Shown here: piece by piece, positions 54,987 to 64,000 of the stretch | Position numbering within the stretch: position 1 is the first letter of the stretch | How the letters are laid out: each line of letters starts with the position of its first letter | Source of the DNA: Formosa sp. Hel1_33_131 | GTDB lineage: Bacteria > Bacteroidota > Bacteroidia > Flavobacteriales > Flavobacteriaceae | Direction: 5' to 3' | Length of the DNA: 64,000 nt | Assembly: GCA_949499105.1 (NCBI GenBank) | Contig: CATEFX010000028.1 | Span: 62,001 to 126,000, forward strand | The notes under the pieces: generated by a model | Told to the model about the DNA's origin: nothing | The model's database searches: none | What the model saw: the letters and a program-made list of their open reading frames with translations, nothing else | Translations under genes and position numbers: made by a program

Positions 54987-55621
54987 GGTACTATTAGTTT
55001 TGGTTTGTGTTGTGGAATTACAAAAGACATGTCATAGCCTGAGAATTTTTCTATATACGATGGAATGTCGGTACCATAAGCATCCGAAATATCAAAGCGA
55101 CCGTAACTCCTTAAATAGCGCTTGACACTTCCCGGACCCGCTAGATGTGCCGCCGCTAAAATCCCTGATTCAGTGATAAGAATACCATTCATTTCAAGGC
55201 ATTCAAAACGATCTATATAGCGCCTCAAAACCCATTTATTTCTTTTGGTATTGGCTAAAAAAACGTGTTCTTGAAGTTTGGGATTCATTAAAAAATATTG
55301 AGGATTCTGAATCCCTAATAAATCTAAAGTTGAGACTCCAAACTGATATTTCCCTAAGTACCCCAGTGTATTCACTGCACCATACTTTCCTTGAGATTCT
55401 TTAAAAGCAATGGCTTCTTTAAAGCCAACATACGATTTATTTAGAAAGGGAATTTCTGACTTAAAAATATCAATATCATTTTCAAGAACCGTATAATACA
55501 GAGAACCATAAGGAATTCGATTCTCTTGACTCTCTGCTTGAGAGGAGAATGAAAACGCATCGAACAACACAAAAACCACCACTAAAAGTGCTATAAAATA
55601 AAACGACTGTTTATAATTCAT
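54983..55621 (-). CDS. Exported lysozyme-like transglycosylase domain protein
   Basis: A 212-residue protein with an N-terminal signal/anchor (about 6-26) and a lysozyme-like domain. FKEAIAFKESQGKYGAVN (E75 is the likely catalytic Glu), YLGKYQFG and ILAAAHLAGPGSVKRYLRS match the layout of SLT/lysozyme-fold enzymes. It probably cuts peptidoglycan or is a degenerate relative. It is encoded on the same strand as the endolytic transglycosylase mltG, 86 bases downstream of it in transcription. Confidence 0.75.
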   Translation of the reverse strand: MNYKQSFYFIALLVVVFVLFDAFSFSSQAESQENRIPYGSLYYTVLENDIDIFKSEIPFLNKSYVGFKEAIAFKESQGKYGAVNTLGYLGKYQFGVSTLDLLGIQNPQYFLMNPKLQEHVFLANTKRNKWVLRRYIDRFECLEMNGILITESGILAAAHLAGPGSVKRYLRSYGRFDISDAYGTDIPSYIEKFSGYDMSFVIPQHKPKLIVP

Positions 55622-55707
55622 TACTGATTTATTTGGTTCTCAAGGGTAAAATTAAAACAGTATGAATATACGATTTTTAGTACTGATTTTACTCTCAACG
55701 ACTCTTC

Positions 55708-56751
55708 CTATTTGTGAATCCCTTGACGATTCAAATAATTTTGATAGCGTTTAGCATTTTGATTGTGACCGCTTAAGGTTTTAGCAAAGCGATGAAACCC
55801 TGGGTTTTCGGCGTCTGCAGCAAAATAAAAATAGGAATGCTGTTCATAACTTAAGACCGCTTCAATGGCTGTTAAGTCGGGCATCGCAATTAGTCCCGGA
55901 GGCAACCCTTTATACATATATGTGTTATAGGGGGAATTTATTTTTTTATGAATATTCAAAACACGTTTAATGACCTTATTTTTATAGGCTGGTAACTGGT
56001 ACGCAGCGTATTTAAGGGTGGGATCTGCCTGCAAGGGCCATGCCTTGTTTAAACGATTTATATACACTCCTGCGATTCGGGCTTGCTCACTCGCTTGTTT
56101 GGATTCTTCATGCACAATCGCTGCAAGTGCCATCACTTGGTTTGGAACGAGTCCGATTGATTTAGCTTTATCCAATCGTTCAACATTCCAAAACCGATTG
56201 TACGCCTTCAAGAGTCGGTTTCTGAAAGTCGTGGCAGAGGTATTCCAGAAAAATTCATAGCTATTCGGCAAGTACATTCCTAGGGCATATGCTTCTGTAA
56301 ACCCGTGATTATTTAAAAAATCTAAATCTGTAAACGCAGTAATTAGAGCCGTACTATCGGCTTCAATTTGGTTTGAAATTCGCGCTGCTAATTCTGTAAG
56401 CGAGTGTTGATTATTAAAAGTAACTTTAATCGGTAAATTACGACTTCGAATGGAATTAATAATGTCATTATTAGTCATCCCTTTCGTAATACGGAAGCGA
56501 CCCGGTCTCACATTTGTAATGTATTTTTTTTGCTTGGCCAAGGTCTCAAACGATTCAATATCTTTTAGAAGCGGCTCTAAGTCTAAACGCACCTCAGCAA
56601 AAGTAGCATTGGACGCTACAAAAATATAGGCCTCTTTAGAATTAAAATTCGTATTGGGCACCAACATCACTGAATAAATAAAGTAGGAAAAAATTCCTGC
56701 GCCAATGAGGCCAATTAAGACGATGGCAATTGCTATTTTTTTAAAGTACAT
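55708..56751 (-). CDS. mltG: Endolytic murein transglycosylase MltG
   Basis: A 347-residue enzyme that cuts nascent glycan strands at the inner membrane and sets strand length. One N-terminal membrane segment (about 6-27) is followed by a LysM-like region and the YceG catalytic domain, with AAIVHEESKQASERARIAGVYINRL-type sequence (E216 is the expected catalytic Glu), PLQADPTLKYA and SPYNTYMYKGLPPGLI. Its start overlaps the GNAT gene by 11 bases, so it shares a transcript with dapF and the GNAT gene. Confidence 0.93.
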   Translation of the reverse strand: MYFKKIAIAIVLIGLIGAGIFSYFIYSVMLVPNTNFNSKEAYIFVASNATFAEVRLDLEPLLKDIESFETLAKQKKYITNVRPGRFRITKGMTNNDIINSIRSRNLPIKVTFNNQHSLTELAARISNQIEADSTALITAFTDLDFLNNHGFTEAYALGMYLPNSYEFFWNTSATTFRNRLLKAYNRFWNVERLDKAKSIGLVPNQVMALAAIVHEESKQASEQARIAGVYINRLNKAWPLQADPTLKYAAYQLPAYKNKVIKRVLNIHKKINSPYNTYMYKGLPPGLIAMPDLTAIEAVLSYEQHSYFYFAADAENPGFHRFAKTLSGHNQNAKRYQNYLNRQGIHK

Positions 56752-57268
56752 GATTTATCAATTGAAATAAATATTCATTTTTATAGCGACCCTCATACAA
56801 TCGCCAGTCTTTTTTGAGTCCAACTTTCTCAAACCCAACCGATTCAAATAAGCGGATGCTTGCGTTATTATCTTCCAAAACGTTGCTATATACTTGGTGG
56901 AGCCCCAAGTCATTAAAACTATAATGAATCAACAAGGAAAGTGCTTCTTTTCCAAATCCATTTCTGCGGTGTGAATTTAATATCACGATACTAACGCCTG
57001 CACGTTTGTTTTCAGAATCCAACTCAAAAAGATCTATAAATCCTATCGGCTCATTGGTTTTGGAAGTAATTACCAAACGTAATTGTTTGATTTCTTCACT
57101 ATCTTTTTGAGTGGTTTCAAGGTATTTTTGAAGTATTTCTTTAGAAAAAGGGGTTTTAGTTTGACTTAATTCCCATAAGGACTCGTCGTTTTCAATGGTA
57201 TATAAAAATGCTAAATCTTTAAGCTCTAAGGCTCTTAAATTAACAAGATCTCCTTGTGATGCTACCAT
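56741..57268 (-). CDS. GNAT family N-acetyltransferase (RimJ/RimL-like)
   Basis: A 175-residue GNAT enzyme with LRALELKDLAFLYTIENDESLWELSQ at the N-terminus and the acetyl-CoA loop SHRRNGFGKEALSLLIHYSF. The closing VYSNVLEDNNASIRLFESVGFEKVG is typical of the RimJ/RimL branch, which modifies protein N-termini or polyamines. It overlaps dapF by 7 bases upstream and mltG by 11 downstream. Confidence 0.88.
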   Translation of the reverse strand: MVASQGDLVNLRALELKDLAFLYTIENDESLWELSQTKTPFSKEILQKYLETTQKDSEEIKQLRLVITSKTNEPIGFIDLFELDSENKRAGVSIVILNSHRRNGFGKEALSLLIHYSFNDLGLHQVYSNVLEDNNASIRLFESVGFEKVGLKKDWRLYEGRYKNEYLFQLINHVL

Positions 57269-58041
57269 TCTAATTCTGCTTTAAAAACCTGTTTCGCAGG
57301 CCCACACAACCAAACCTCTGTATATGATGAAGAAAGTGGTTCAAATCGAACTTGCAAAACGCCACCTTGAGTTTGTAAGGTTATCGTATTAGAAGTTGTT
57401 TGTTTGGAATGAAACATGGCAATCGCGACCGCAGTAGCCCCGGTCCCACAGGACAAGGTTTCGGCTTCTACCCCGCGCTCATAGGTTCGAATTGCAAAGG
57501 TCTCTTTATTTATTTTTTCAGCAAAATTAACGTTTACTCCAGTTGTATTAAACGGCTCACTGTACCTGATTTTAGACCCTTCAACATTCATATCAATGGC
57601 TTCTAAACCCAATTTAAGTGCCACATAATGTGGGGAACCCGTATCTAAAAGATGGTAGTTTTCACTGGATGAAATCTCAGAAACTTCCTGCATTTTGAGC
57701 TCAACATGTTCAGAGTCAATGACGGCCAAATGTGGACCATCAATTGCTAAAAAGTGTGTGTTCTGTTTTATGATTCCTAAAAAATCGGCAAAAGCAACAA
57801 TACAGCGCCCCCCATTTCCGCACATGGTACTTTCATTCCCATCGGCATTGAAATAGACCATTTTAAAGTCATAATCGGGCTCTGACTCTAGGAGAATCAG
57901 ACCATCGGCGCCAACCCCTATACGACGGCTACACAAGTGTGCAATCAGTTGAGAATTGTTTTTATCAAAAGTCCCCAAACGATTATCGATCATCACAAAG
58001 TCGTTCCCTGTTCCTTGATATTTATAAAAAGTGTGTGTCAT
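57262..58041 (-). CDS. dapF: Diaminopimelate epimerase
   Basis: A 259-residue enzyme converting LL- to meso-diaminopimelate for lysine and peptidoglycan. The two catalytic cysteines are C74 (MCGNGGRC) and C198 (SCGTGATAV). The start MTHTFYKYQGTGNDFVMIDN is the standard N-terminus. A TATATTTG box at 58050-58057 ends only 8 bases before the start codon, so the transcript should be nearly leaderless. It leads the operon dapF, GNAT, mltG, which joins precursor supply and peptidoglycan cutting. Confidence 0.96.
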   Translation of the reverse strand: MTHTFYKYQGTGNDFVMIDNRLGTFDKNNSQLIAHLCSRRIGVGADGLILLESEPDYDFKMVYFNADGNESTMCGNGGRCIVAFADFLGIIKQNTHFLAIDGPHLAVIDSEHVELKMQEVSEISSSENYHLLDTGSPHYVALKLGLEAIDMNVEGSKIRYSEPFNTTGVNVNFAEKINKETFAIRTYERGVEAETLSCGTGATAVAIAMFHSKQTTSNTITLQTQGGVLQVRFEPLSSSYTEVWLCGPAKQVFKAELEW

Positions 58042-58049
58042 ATATAAAA

Positions 58050-58057
58050 CAAATATA
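58050..58057 (-). promoter_or_regulatory. -7 box of dapF operon (near-leaderless)
   Basis: The minus strand reads TATATTTG, 8 bases before the ATG, so transcription would begin within a few bases of the start codon. Confidence 0.5.
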
Positions 58058-58164
58058 AGTATATTAAACTGTAAATAGGGCTGTTAAAAGTGCGTTAAAA
58101 TTGAATTTTGAAATCAATAAAAAACTAATTTTAGTGTTATAGTAAACAAATAAAACCTAAAATA

Positions 58165-59562
58165 ATGAAAAAATTTCTCACATTAGTCTGTGTTTCTGCT
58201 TTGGGAGGGGCACTGACACTTGGAGCTTACAAACAATTTTTTGAAGATTTGTCATCAAATAAAGTATCTGAAAATCCAGAATCTATTCGAGCGATTCCGG
58301 TAAGTTTGAATGCCAATCTGAAAGGGGGCACCAATGTTGATTTTACAACCGCCGCTGAAGAAACAGTCCATTCGGTGGTGCATGTTAAAAACACAACTCT
58401 CAGTCAAGGGTACACTAGTTTTGAAGATTTATTTTTTGGAAGACCTCAACAACGCCCACAAATTGGTACTGGCTCTGGTGTTATTATCTCGCCTGATGGG
58501 TATATCATTACCAATAACCATGTGATTGAAGGTGCTGAATCTATGGAAATCACGACTAATGACAATAAAACCTACGATGCCGAACTCATTGGCACCGATC
58601 CTAATACCGACATTGCCTTATTAAAAATAGAGACCGATGAACCCTTAGATTACACCTCTTTTGGCGATAGCAATACCGCGCGAATTGGCGAATGGGTCTT
58701 AGCTGTTGGAAATCCTTTTAACTTAAACTCTACCGTCACTGCAGGGATCATTAGTGCAAAATCCAGAGATTTATCAGGGCAAAATACGCAGTCGTTTATC
58801 CAAACAGATGCTGCGGTGAACCCTGGGAATTCTGGCGGTGCCTTGGTGAATATCAATGGCGAATTAATCGGAATTAATACCGCTATATCCTCCCAAACAG
58901 GGTCTTATATTGGATACTCGTTTGCCGTTCCGAGCAATATAGCCCGCAAGGTGGTTGAAGATTTAATGGAGTATGGTAATGTACAAAATGGAATCCTGGG
59001 TGTGATTGGAGGCGAATTAAATAGTAAAAATTCCGAAGAACTTGGGGTCGAGCAAACCGAAGGTTTTTTTGTGAGTGATGTTCAAAAAGGAACTGGTGCC
59101 GACAAAGCAGGCATCCAAAAAGGCGACATCATTCAACGACTAGACGGCGTCAAAATTTCAAAATTTTCAGATTTGAAAGGGTTTCTTAATACCAAAAGCC
59201 CCGAAGACCAAGTGGAAGTTGTGATTCTAAGAAATGACCAACAAAAAATAGTGATGGTCACTTTAGAAAAACTGACAACTATTAATATTCCAATCATTGG
59301 AACACTCAAAGAAACAACTAAAAAACAGCTTGAGCGTCTTGATATCTCCTACGGGTTACAGCTATTGAGCTTGTCCGACATGCACCGTGAAGACTGGGAG
59401 TCCGACGGCATTACAGAAGGGAGTATTGTCACTGCAATCAATGATATAAAGATTAAATCAATCACTGATGCTCAGAGAGCCCTCGACAAATATTCAAACA
59501 AAGTATTACGAATGTCTATCGTCAAAAATAACGGTGAAAACGTTGTTTATCGATTTAGATAA
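58165..59562 (+). CDS. HtrA/Deg family periplasmic serine protease
   Basis: A 465-residue protease and chaperone for misfolded envelope proteins. The signal or anchor (about 1-22) is followed by a trypsin-like domain with H119 (NNHVIEG), D149 (TDIALLKI) and S223 (GNSGGALV), then two PDZ domains at about 275-370 and 385-460. The layout is that of DegP/DegQ. It is transcribed alone; a terminator follows. No sigma-E-like promoter was recognised. Confidence 0.94.
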   Translation: MKKFLTLVCVSALGGALTLGAYKQFFEDLSSNKVSENPESIRAIPVSLNANLKGGTNVDFTTAAEETVHSVVHVKNTTLSQGYTSFEDLFFGRPQQRPQIGTGSGVIISPDGYIITNNHVIEGAESMEITTNDNKTYDAELIGTDPNTDIALLKIETDEPLDYTSFGDSNTARIGEWVLAVGNPFNLNSTVTAGIISAKSRDLSGQNTQSFIQTDAAVNPGNSGGALVNINGELIGINTAISSQTGSYIGYSFAVPSNIARKVVEDLMEYGNVQNGILGVIGGELNSKNSEELGVEQTEGFFVSDVQKGTGADKAGIQKGDIIQRLDGVKISKFSDLKGFLNTKSPEDQVEVVILRNDQQKIVMVTLEKLTTINIPIIGTLKETTKKQLERLDISYGLQLLSLSDMHREDWESDGITEGSIVTAINDIKIKSITDAQRALDKYSNKVLRMSIVKNNGENVVYRFR

Positions 59563-59583
59563 AGTTCTCTTCTTATGAGTTCT

Positions 59584-59620
59584 AAAGTCCATCATTCAAT
59601 TTTGAATGGTGGACTTTTTT
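59584..59620 (+). terminator. Terminator after HtrA protease gene
   Basis: AAAGTCCATCATTCAA (584-599) pairs with TTGAATGGTGGACTTT (602-617) with one G-T pair, followed by a run of T, 21 bases past the stop. Confidence 0.85.
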
Positions 59621-59654
59621 TATGAAAAAAACAACGAAAACGTTTGAAAACCAC

Positions 59655-59662
59655 TATTTTTG
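59655..59662 (+). promoter_or_regulatory. -7 box for GAPDH gene
   Basis: TATTTTTG matches TAnnTTTG, 26 bases before the ATG at 59689. Confidence 0.45.
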
Positions 59663-59688
59663 TAACATACATTTTAAACCCAAAATAA

Positions 59689-61137
59689 ATGTCTACAAAA
59701 CCTACCTACGATTCTGAAATTGCATTTCAGTCCGACCGTCGAAAAGCAGCCGTCGAATTCATTAAAATCGTAAGCGACTTATGGTATGACAGTTCAATCG
59801 AATTAGTCTTATTCAGAAATCAATTAATGGATCAGAATGTAAGTGGAATTCTCAAGCTTCACGAATATGCTGGCGAATTTGTCAATAAACCTATTTCTAT
59901 TTTTGATTCGGTAGAGATGGCGCAAAGCATTAAATTATTAAACCTGCCTGCCTCTAAATTAGACATCGGTAAACTAACCTTTGAATACCACAAGGAAGAG
60001 GTTTCTATGAACAGCACTTCTACTTTTCTTTCAAAAAAATTAAAAGCAGCAAAACAACAACCCAAGATACAACCCAAGGATGTGGTTCTGTACGGATTTG
60101 GACGAATTGGGCGATTGGTCGCACGCGAACTGATGAGAAAATCAGGCAGCGGGAGTCAATTACGACTTCGGGCGATTGTGACTCGTGGACACATAACTCC
60201 TTCTGTTTTAGAAAAACGAGCCGCCTTATTGCGAAGCGATTCGATTCACGGTGATTTTCAAGGGACCGTTCGGATCGATACAAAATTGCAAGCCTTAATT
60301 GTAAATGGGATGACCGTTTATATCATATCGGCTTCTAAACCAGAAGCGATTGATTATACAGCTTATGGTATACAAGATGCTTTAGTGATTGACAACACAG
60401 GAGCGTTTCGAGATCCTGAAGCACTGCAAAGACATCTGACTGCTAAGGGCACAAAAAAAATCTTATTAACAGCCCCTGGAAAACACATTCCAAATATTGT
60501 GCATGGTGTCAATCATTTAGAACACTCGCCAGAAAGTGTGGATATTTTCTCAGCGGCTTCTTGTACCACCAATGCCATTACCCCTATTTTAAAAGTGATT
60601 GAAGATGCTTTAGGAATTGTCCATGGCCATCTGGAAACCATTCATGCGTATACCAATGACCAGAATTTGGTGGATAATATGCATTCCAAATACAGACGAG
60701 GCCGAGCAGCAGCACTGAATATGGTCATTACCGAAACGGGGGCCGGAAAAGCAGTGAGCAAAGCACTGCCTAATTTAGAAAACAAACTCACTTCCAATGC
60801 CATTCGAGTGCCCGTCCCTAATGGAAGTTTGGCTATTTTAAACCTAAAAATCAAAAAACAAACGACTCTAAAATTGGTAAACGAACTTATTAAAACCGCA
60901 GCACTTTCAGGACCATTGGTCGAACAAATCAAGTATGAGTTAAATGACGAACTCGTTTCTAGCGATATTGTTGGATGTATGGCCCCAGCAATTTATGATA
61001 GTAAAGCTACCATTATCAGCCCTAATGGGAAAAATATAATCTTGTATATATGGTATGATAATGAGTTTGGATACAGCCATCAAGTAATTCGATTGGCAAA
61101 ATACATTGCCAAAGTAAGGCGATACACTTACTATTAG
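59689..61137 (+). CDS. gap: Glyceraldehyde-3-phosphate dehydrogenase with long N-terminal extension
   Basis: A 482-residue dehydrogenase. The NAD-binding domain begins only at about residue 133 (VVLYGFGRIGRLVARELM), and the catalytic Cys is C292 in SAASCTTNAITP, with the usual HAYTNDQNLVDN and WYDNEFGYSHQVIRL after it. Standard GAPDH has its Cys near 150 and about 335 residues, so the first 130 residues are an extra, mostly helical region (DRRKAAVEFIKIVSDLWYD). Such long forms are common in Bacteroidota; the job of the extension is unknown. Confidence 0.93.
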   Translation: MSTKPTYDSEIAFQSDRRKAAVEFIKIVSDLWYDSSIELVLFRNQLMDQNVSGILKLHEYAGEFVNKPISIFDSVEMAQSIKLLNLPASKLDIGKLTFEYHKEEVSMNSTSTFLSKKLKAAKQQPKIQPKDVVLYGFGRIGRLVARELMRKSGSGSQLRLRAIVTRGHITPSVLEKRAALLRSDSIHGDFQGTVRIDTKLQALIVNGMTVYIISASKPEAIDYTAYGIQDALVIDNTGAFRDPEALQRHLTAKGTKKILLTAPGKHIPNIVHGVNHLEHSPESVDIFSAASCTTNAITPILKVIEDALGIVHGHLETIHAYTNDQNLVDNMHSKYRRGRAAALNMVITETGAGKAVSKALPNLENKLTSNAIRVPVPNGSLAILNLKIKKQTTLKLVNELIKTAALSGPLVEQIKYELNDELVSSDIVGCMAPAIYDSKATIISPNGKNIILYIWYDNEFGYSHQVIRLAKYIAKVRRYTYY

Positions 61138-61152
61138 ATTTTTTCAATTCGT

Positions 61153-61160
61153 TATCTTTG
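61153..61160 (+). promoter_or_regulatory. -7 box for trmD
   Basis: TATCTTTG matches TAnnTTTG, 17 bases before the ATG at 61178. Confidence 0.45.
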
Positions 61161-61177
61161 CGTTTTAAATTTAGCAG

Positions 61178-61855
61178 ATGCGTATAGACATCATTACCGT
61201 TTTACCAGAATTGATTAAAAGCCCATTTGAAGCGTCCATATTAAAGCGCGCAATCGAAGCAGGCTTGGTTAGTGTTCATTTTCACAACTTACGGGACTAT
61301 ACCTCAGATACTTATAAGTCCATTGACGACACCCAATTTGGAGGGGGTGCTGGGATGGTGATGATGATAGAACCTATTGATAAATGCATCAGTCAATTAA
61401 AATCCGAACGTTCGTATGATGACGTCATTTATATGACACCCGATGGCGAAACACTCAATCAAGGCATGGCCAATCAACTATCGATGAAAGGAAATTTAAT
61501 CATCCTATGTGGTCATTATAAAGGGGTAGATCAGCGCGTGCGTGACCAATTTATCACCAAGGAAATTTCTATTGGAGACTATGTCCTTTCTGGGGGCGAG
61601 CTAGGAGCTGCGGTACTATGTGATGCGATTATCCGACTCATTCCAGGGGTTTTAGGCAATGAAACATCGGCCTTAACCGATTCATTTCAGGATGGATTAT
61701 TAGCGCCCCCTATTTACACTAAACCCAGAGATTATAAGGGTTGGACCGTTCCCGATATTTTATGGAGTGGCAACTTTCCTAAGATTGAAAAATGGCGTGA
61801 AGAACAGGCACTTGAACACACCAAAAATCGACGTCCCGATTTGTTGGAAGATTAA
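61178..61855 (+). CDS. trmD: tRNA (guanine37-N1)-methyltransferase TrmD
   Basis: A 225-residue SPOUT methyltransferase that makes m1G37 and so prevents frameshifts. It has the N-terminal [39 protein letters not shown], the knot residues [12 protein letters not shown] and [14 protein letters not shown], and a C-terminal tRNA-binding part. It precedes rplS, the common bacterial order, though rplS appears to have its own promoter and rpsP/rimM are not here. Confidence 0.96.
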   Translation: MRIDIITVLPELIKSPFEASILKRAIEAGLVSVHFHNLRDYTSDTYKSIDDTQFGGGAGMVMMIEPIDKCISQLKSERSYDDVIYMTPDGETLNQGMANQLSMKGNLIILCGHYKGVDQRVRDQFITKEISIGDYVLSGGELGAAVLCDAIIRLIPGVLGNETSALTDSFQDGLLAPPIYTKPRDYKGWTVPDILWSGNFPKIEKWREEQALEHTKNRRPDLLED

Positions 61856-61913
61856 AAATATATCTGTTACAAAACTTTTTGCATAATAAAGTTTCTACCT
61901 TTTTCTTTTTACT

Positions 61914-61921
61914 TATATTTG
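61914..61921 (+). promoter_or_regulatory. -7 box for rplS
   Basis: TATATTTG matches TAnnTTTG, 72 bases before the ATG at 61993. It lies inside the upstream open frame that begins at 61879, which argues against that longer start. Confidence 0.5.
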
Positions 61922-61992
61922 CAGCCAATTTCGAGTTAACCTCTGGCGAGAATCGTGAATGTTGTTTCGAATTCATATATAAAAATTATAAC

Positions 61993-62343
61993 ATGGAATC
62001 CTTAATTAAATTTGTACAAGACGAATTTGTAGCAAAAAAAGACTTTCCTGAATTTGCAGCTGGTGACACCATCACTGTTTATTACGAAATTAGAGAAGGC
62101 GAAAAAGTACGTACACAGTTCTACCGAGGCGTGGTTCTTCAAAGAAGAGGCTCAGGAAGTTCAGAAACATTTACCATCAGAAAAATGTCTGGTACTGTAG
62201 GTGTTGAACGTATTTTTCCGGTAAACTTACCAGCCTTACAGAAAATTGAAGTCAACAAACGTGGTAAAGTAAGAAGAGCTCGTATCTTTTACTTTAGAGA
62301 ACTTACTGGTAAAAAAGCCAGAATCAAAGAAAGAAGACGTTAG
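61993..62343 (+). CDS. rplS: 50S ribosomal protein L19
   Basis: A 116-residue ribosomal protein beginning MESLIKFVQDEFVAKKDFPEFAAGD, with VYYEIREGEKVRTQFYRGVVLQRRG and the C-terminal KVRRARIFYFRELTGKKARIKE. The start at 61993 matches family length; the open frame extends to 61879 but crosses a promoter and has no L19 similarity. Leader length is about 65 bases, room for regulation. A terminator follows. Confidence 0.96.
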   Translation: MESLIKFVQDEFVAKKDFPEFAAGDTITVYYEIREGEKVRTQFYRGVVLQRRGSGSSETFTIRKMSGTVGVERIFPVNLPALQKIEVNKRGKVRRARIFYFRELTGKKARIKERRR

Positions 62344-62366
62344 TCCGATTTTTAATTTAAACTCTC

Positions 62367-62396
62367 AAAAAAGCTCTAATTATTTAGAGCTTTTTT
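62367..62396 (+). terminator. Terminator after rplS
   Basis: AAAAAAGCTCTAA and TTAGAGCTTTTTT pair over 13 bases with loop TTAT, followed by T residues, 24 bases past the stop. Confidence 0.9.
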
Positions 62397-62503
62397 TTTG
62401 CTTTATTTCTCAACGAAGTACCTCTTAAATTATTAAAATATCAATAGTGCGTTTTTCGATGACTTTTCGAATTAAATTACCCCATAAAATCATTGCAATT
62501 TCT

Positions 62504-62511
62504 TATATTTG
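62504..62511 (+). promoter_or_regulatory. -7 box for isocitrate dehydrogenase gene
   Basis: TATATTTG matches TAnnTTTG, 67 bases before the ATG at 62579. Confidence 0.45.
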
Positions 62512-62557
62512 CACGCCTTTATTTATGGAGGGCAAGACCTATTTTTACTGAAGATAA

Positions 62558-64000
<1,443 letters not shown>

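Noticed and set aside
61879-61992. N-terminal extension of L19
   Set aside because: L19 normally starts with MESLIKFV; the extension includes a -7 box and has no family match.

Overview
The window looks like a chromosomal segment of a low-GC marine-type Flavobacteriaceae (Bacteroidota). Evidence: type IX secretion (T9SS) C-terminal sorting domains on three secreted proteins, DUF4252, DUF5777, DUF4199 and DUF6580 family proteins, a GlmU-like sugar nucleotidyltransferase of the Bacteroidota type, a 950-residue CarB without the MGS domain, a long N-terminally extended GAPDH, and many -7 boxes of the form TAnnTTTG, some with a TTG 19 bases upstream. Genes are dense, often in short operons with TAATG or ATGA overlaps. 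No rRNA, tRNA, CRISPR or prophage was seen.

Layout. 0-3 kb: the 3' end of purB, a nested palindromic repeat, and a minus-strand operon of ECF sigma factor, membrane anti-sigma-like protein and two DUF4252 proteins. 3-7.1 kb: an S41 protease lipoprotein, then a BtuB-like TonB receptor preceded by a cobalamin riboswitch and divergent from a DUF6580 membrane protein. 7.2-12.1 kb: rmuC, then a probable redox cluster (DUF5777 barrel, T9SS-exported DOMON protein with candidate haem ligands, ankyrin protein, OB-fold protein, and divergently a cytochrome c lipoprotein and YceI). 12.16-13.6 kb: an IS3-family element inserted exactly in the 3-nt loop of a perfect terminator hairpin, its orfA broken by an amber codon. 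13.6-15.8 kb: an M43 metalloprotease exported by T9SS.

16-28 kb: carB, rpmH, a TPR membrane protein, an ABC transporter pair, a lytic transglycosylase, an alpha/beta hydrolase, mtaB, a peptide-binding lipoprotein, a GlmU-like protein and rpmE2. 28-35 kb: DUF4199, a glycosyltransferase, a phosphohexose mutase, an MsbA-like exporter, and a second ECF sigma operon with an anti-sigma-like protein and a Spy/CpxP-like partner. 35-45 kb: a Ycf48-like propeller, an RsmB/NOP methyltransferase, an endonuclease I, purL, and a long-chain acyl-CoA ligase.

44.8-46 kb is the main accessory patch: one unknown gene with inverted-repeat ends, like a gene cassette, and a cluster of small GACTT hairpins. 46-64 kb: ligA, prmC, GNAT enzymes, an LEA-type lipoprotein, ribD (which lacks a standard start codon), a HAD phosphatase, a YigZ-family protein, a thioesterase, dnaA, an RsmI-like methylase, a lysozyme-like protein, mltG, dapF, an HtrA protease, gapdh, trmD, rplS and the start of a monomeric isocitrate dehydrogenase.

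Most of the window is housekeeping. The parts most worth a second look are the IS-in-terminator junction, the DOMON/cytochrome cluster, the 45-kb cassette-like gene, the B12 locus with DUF6580, and the ribD start.
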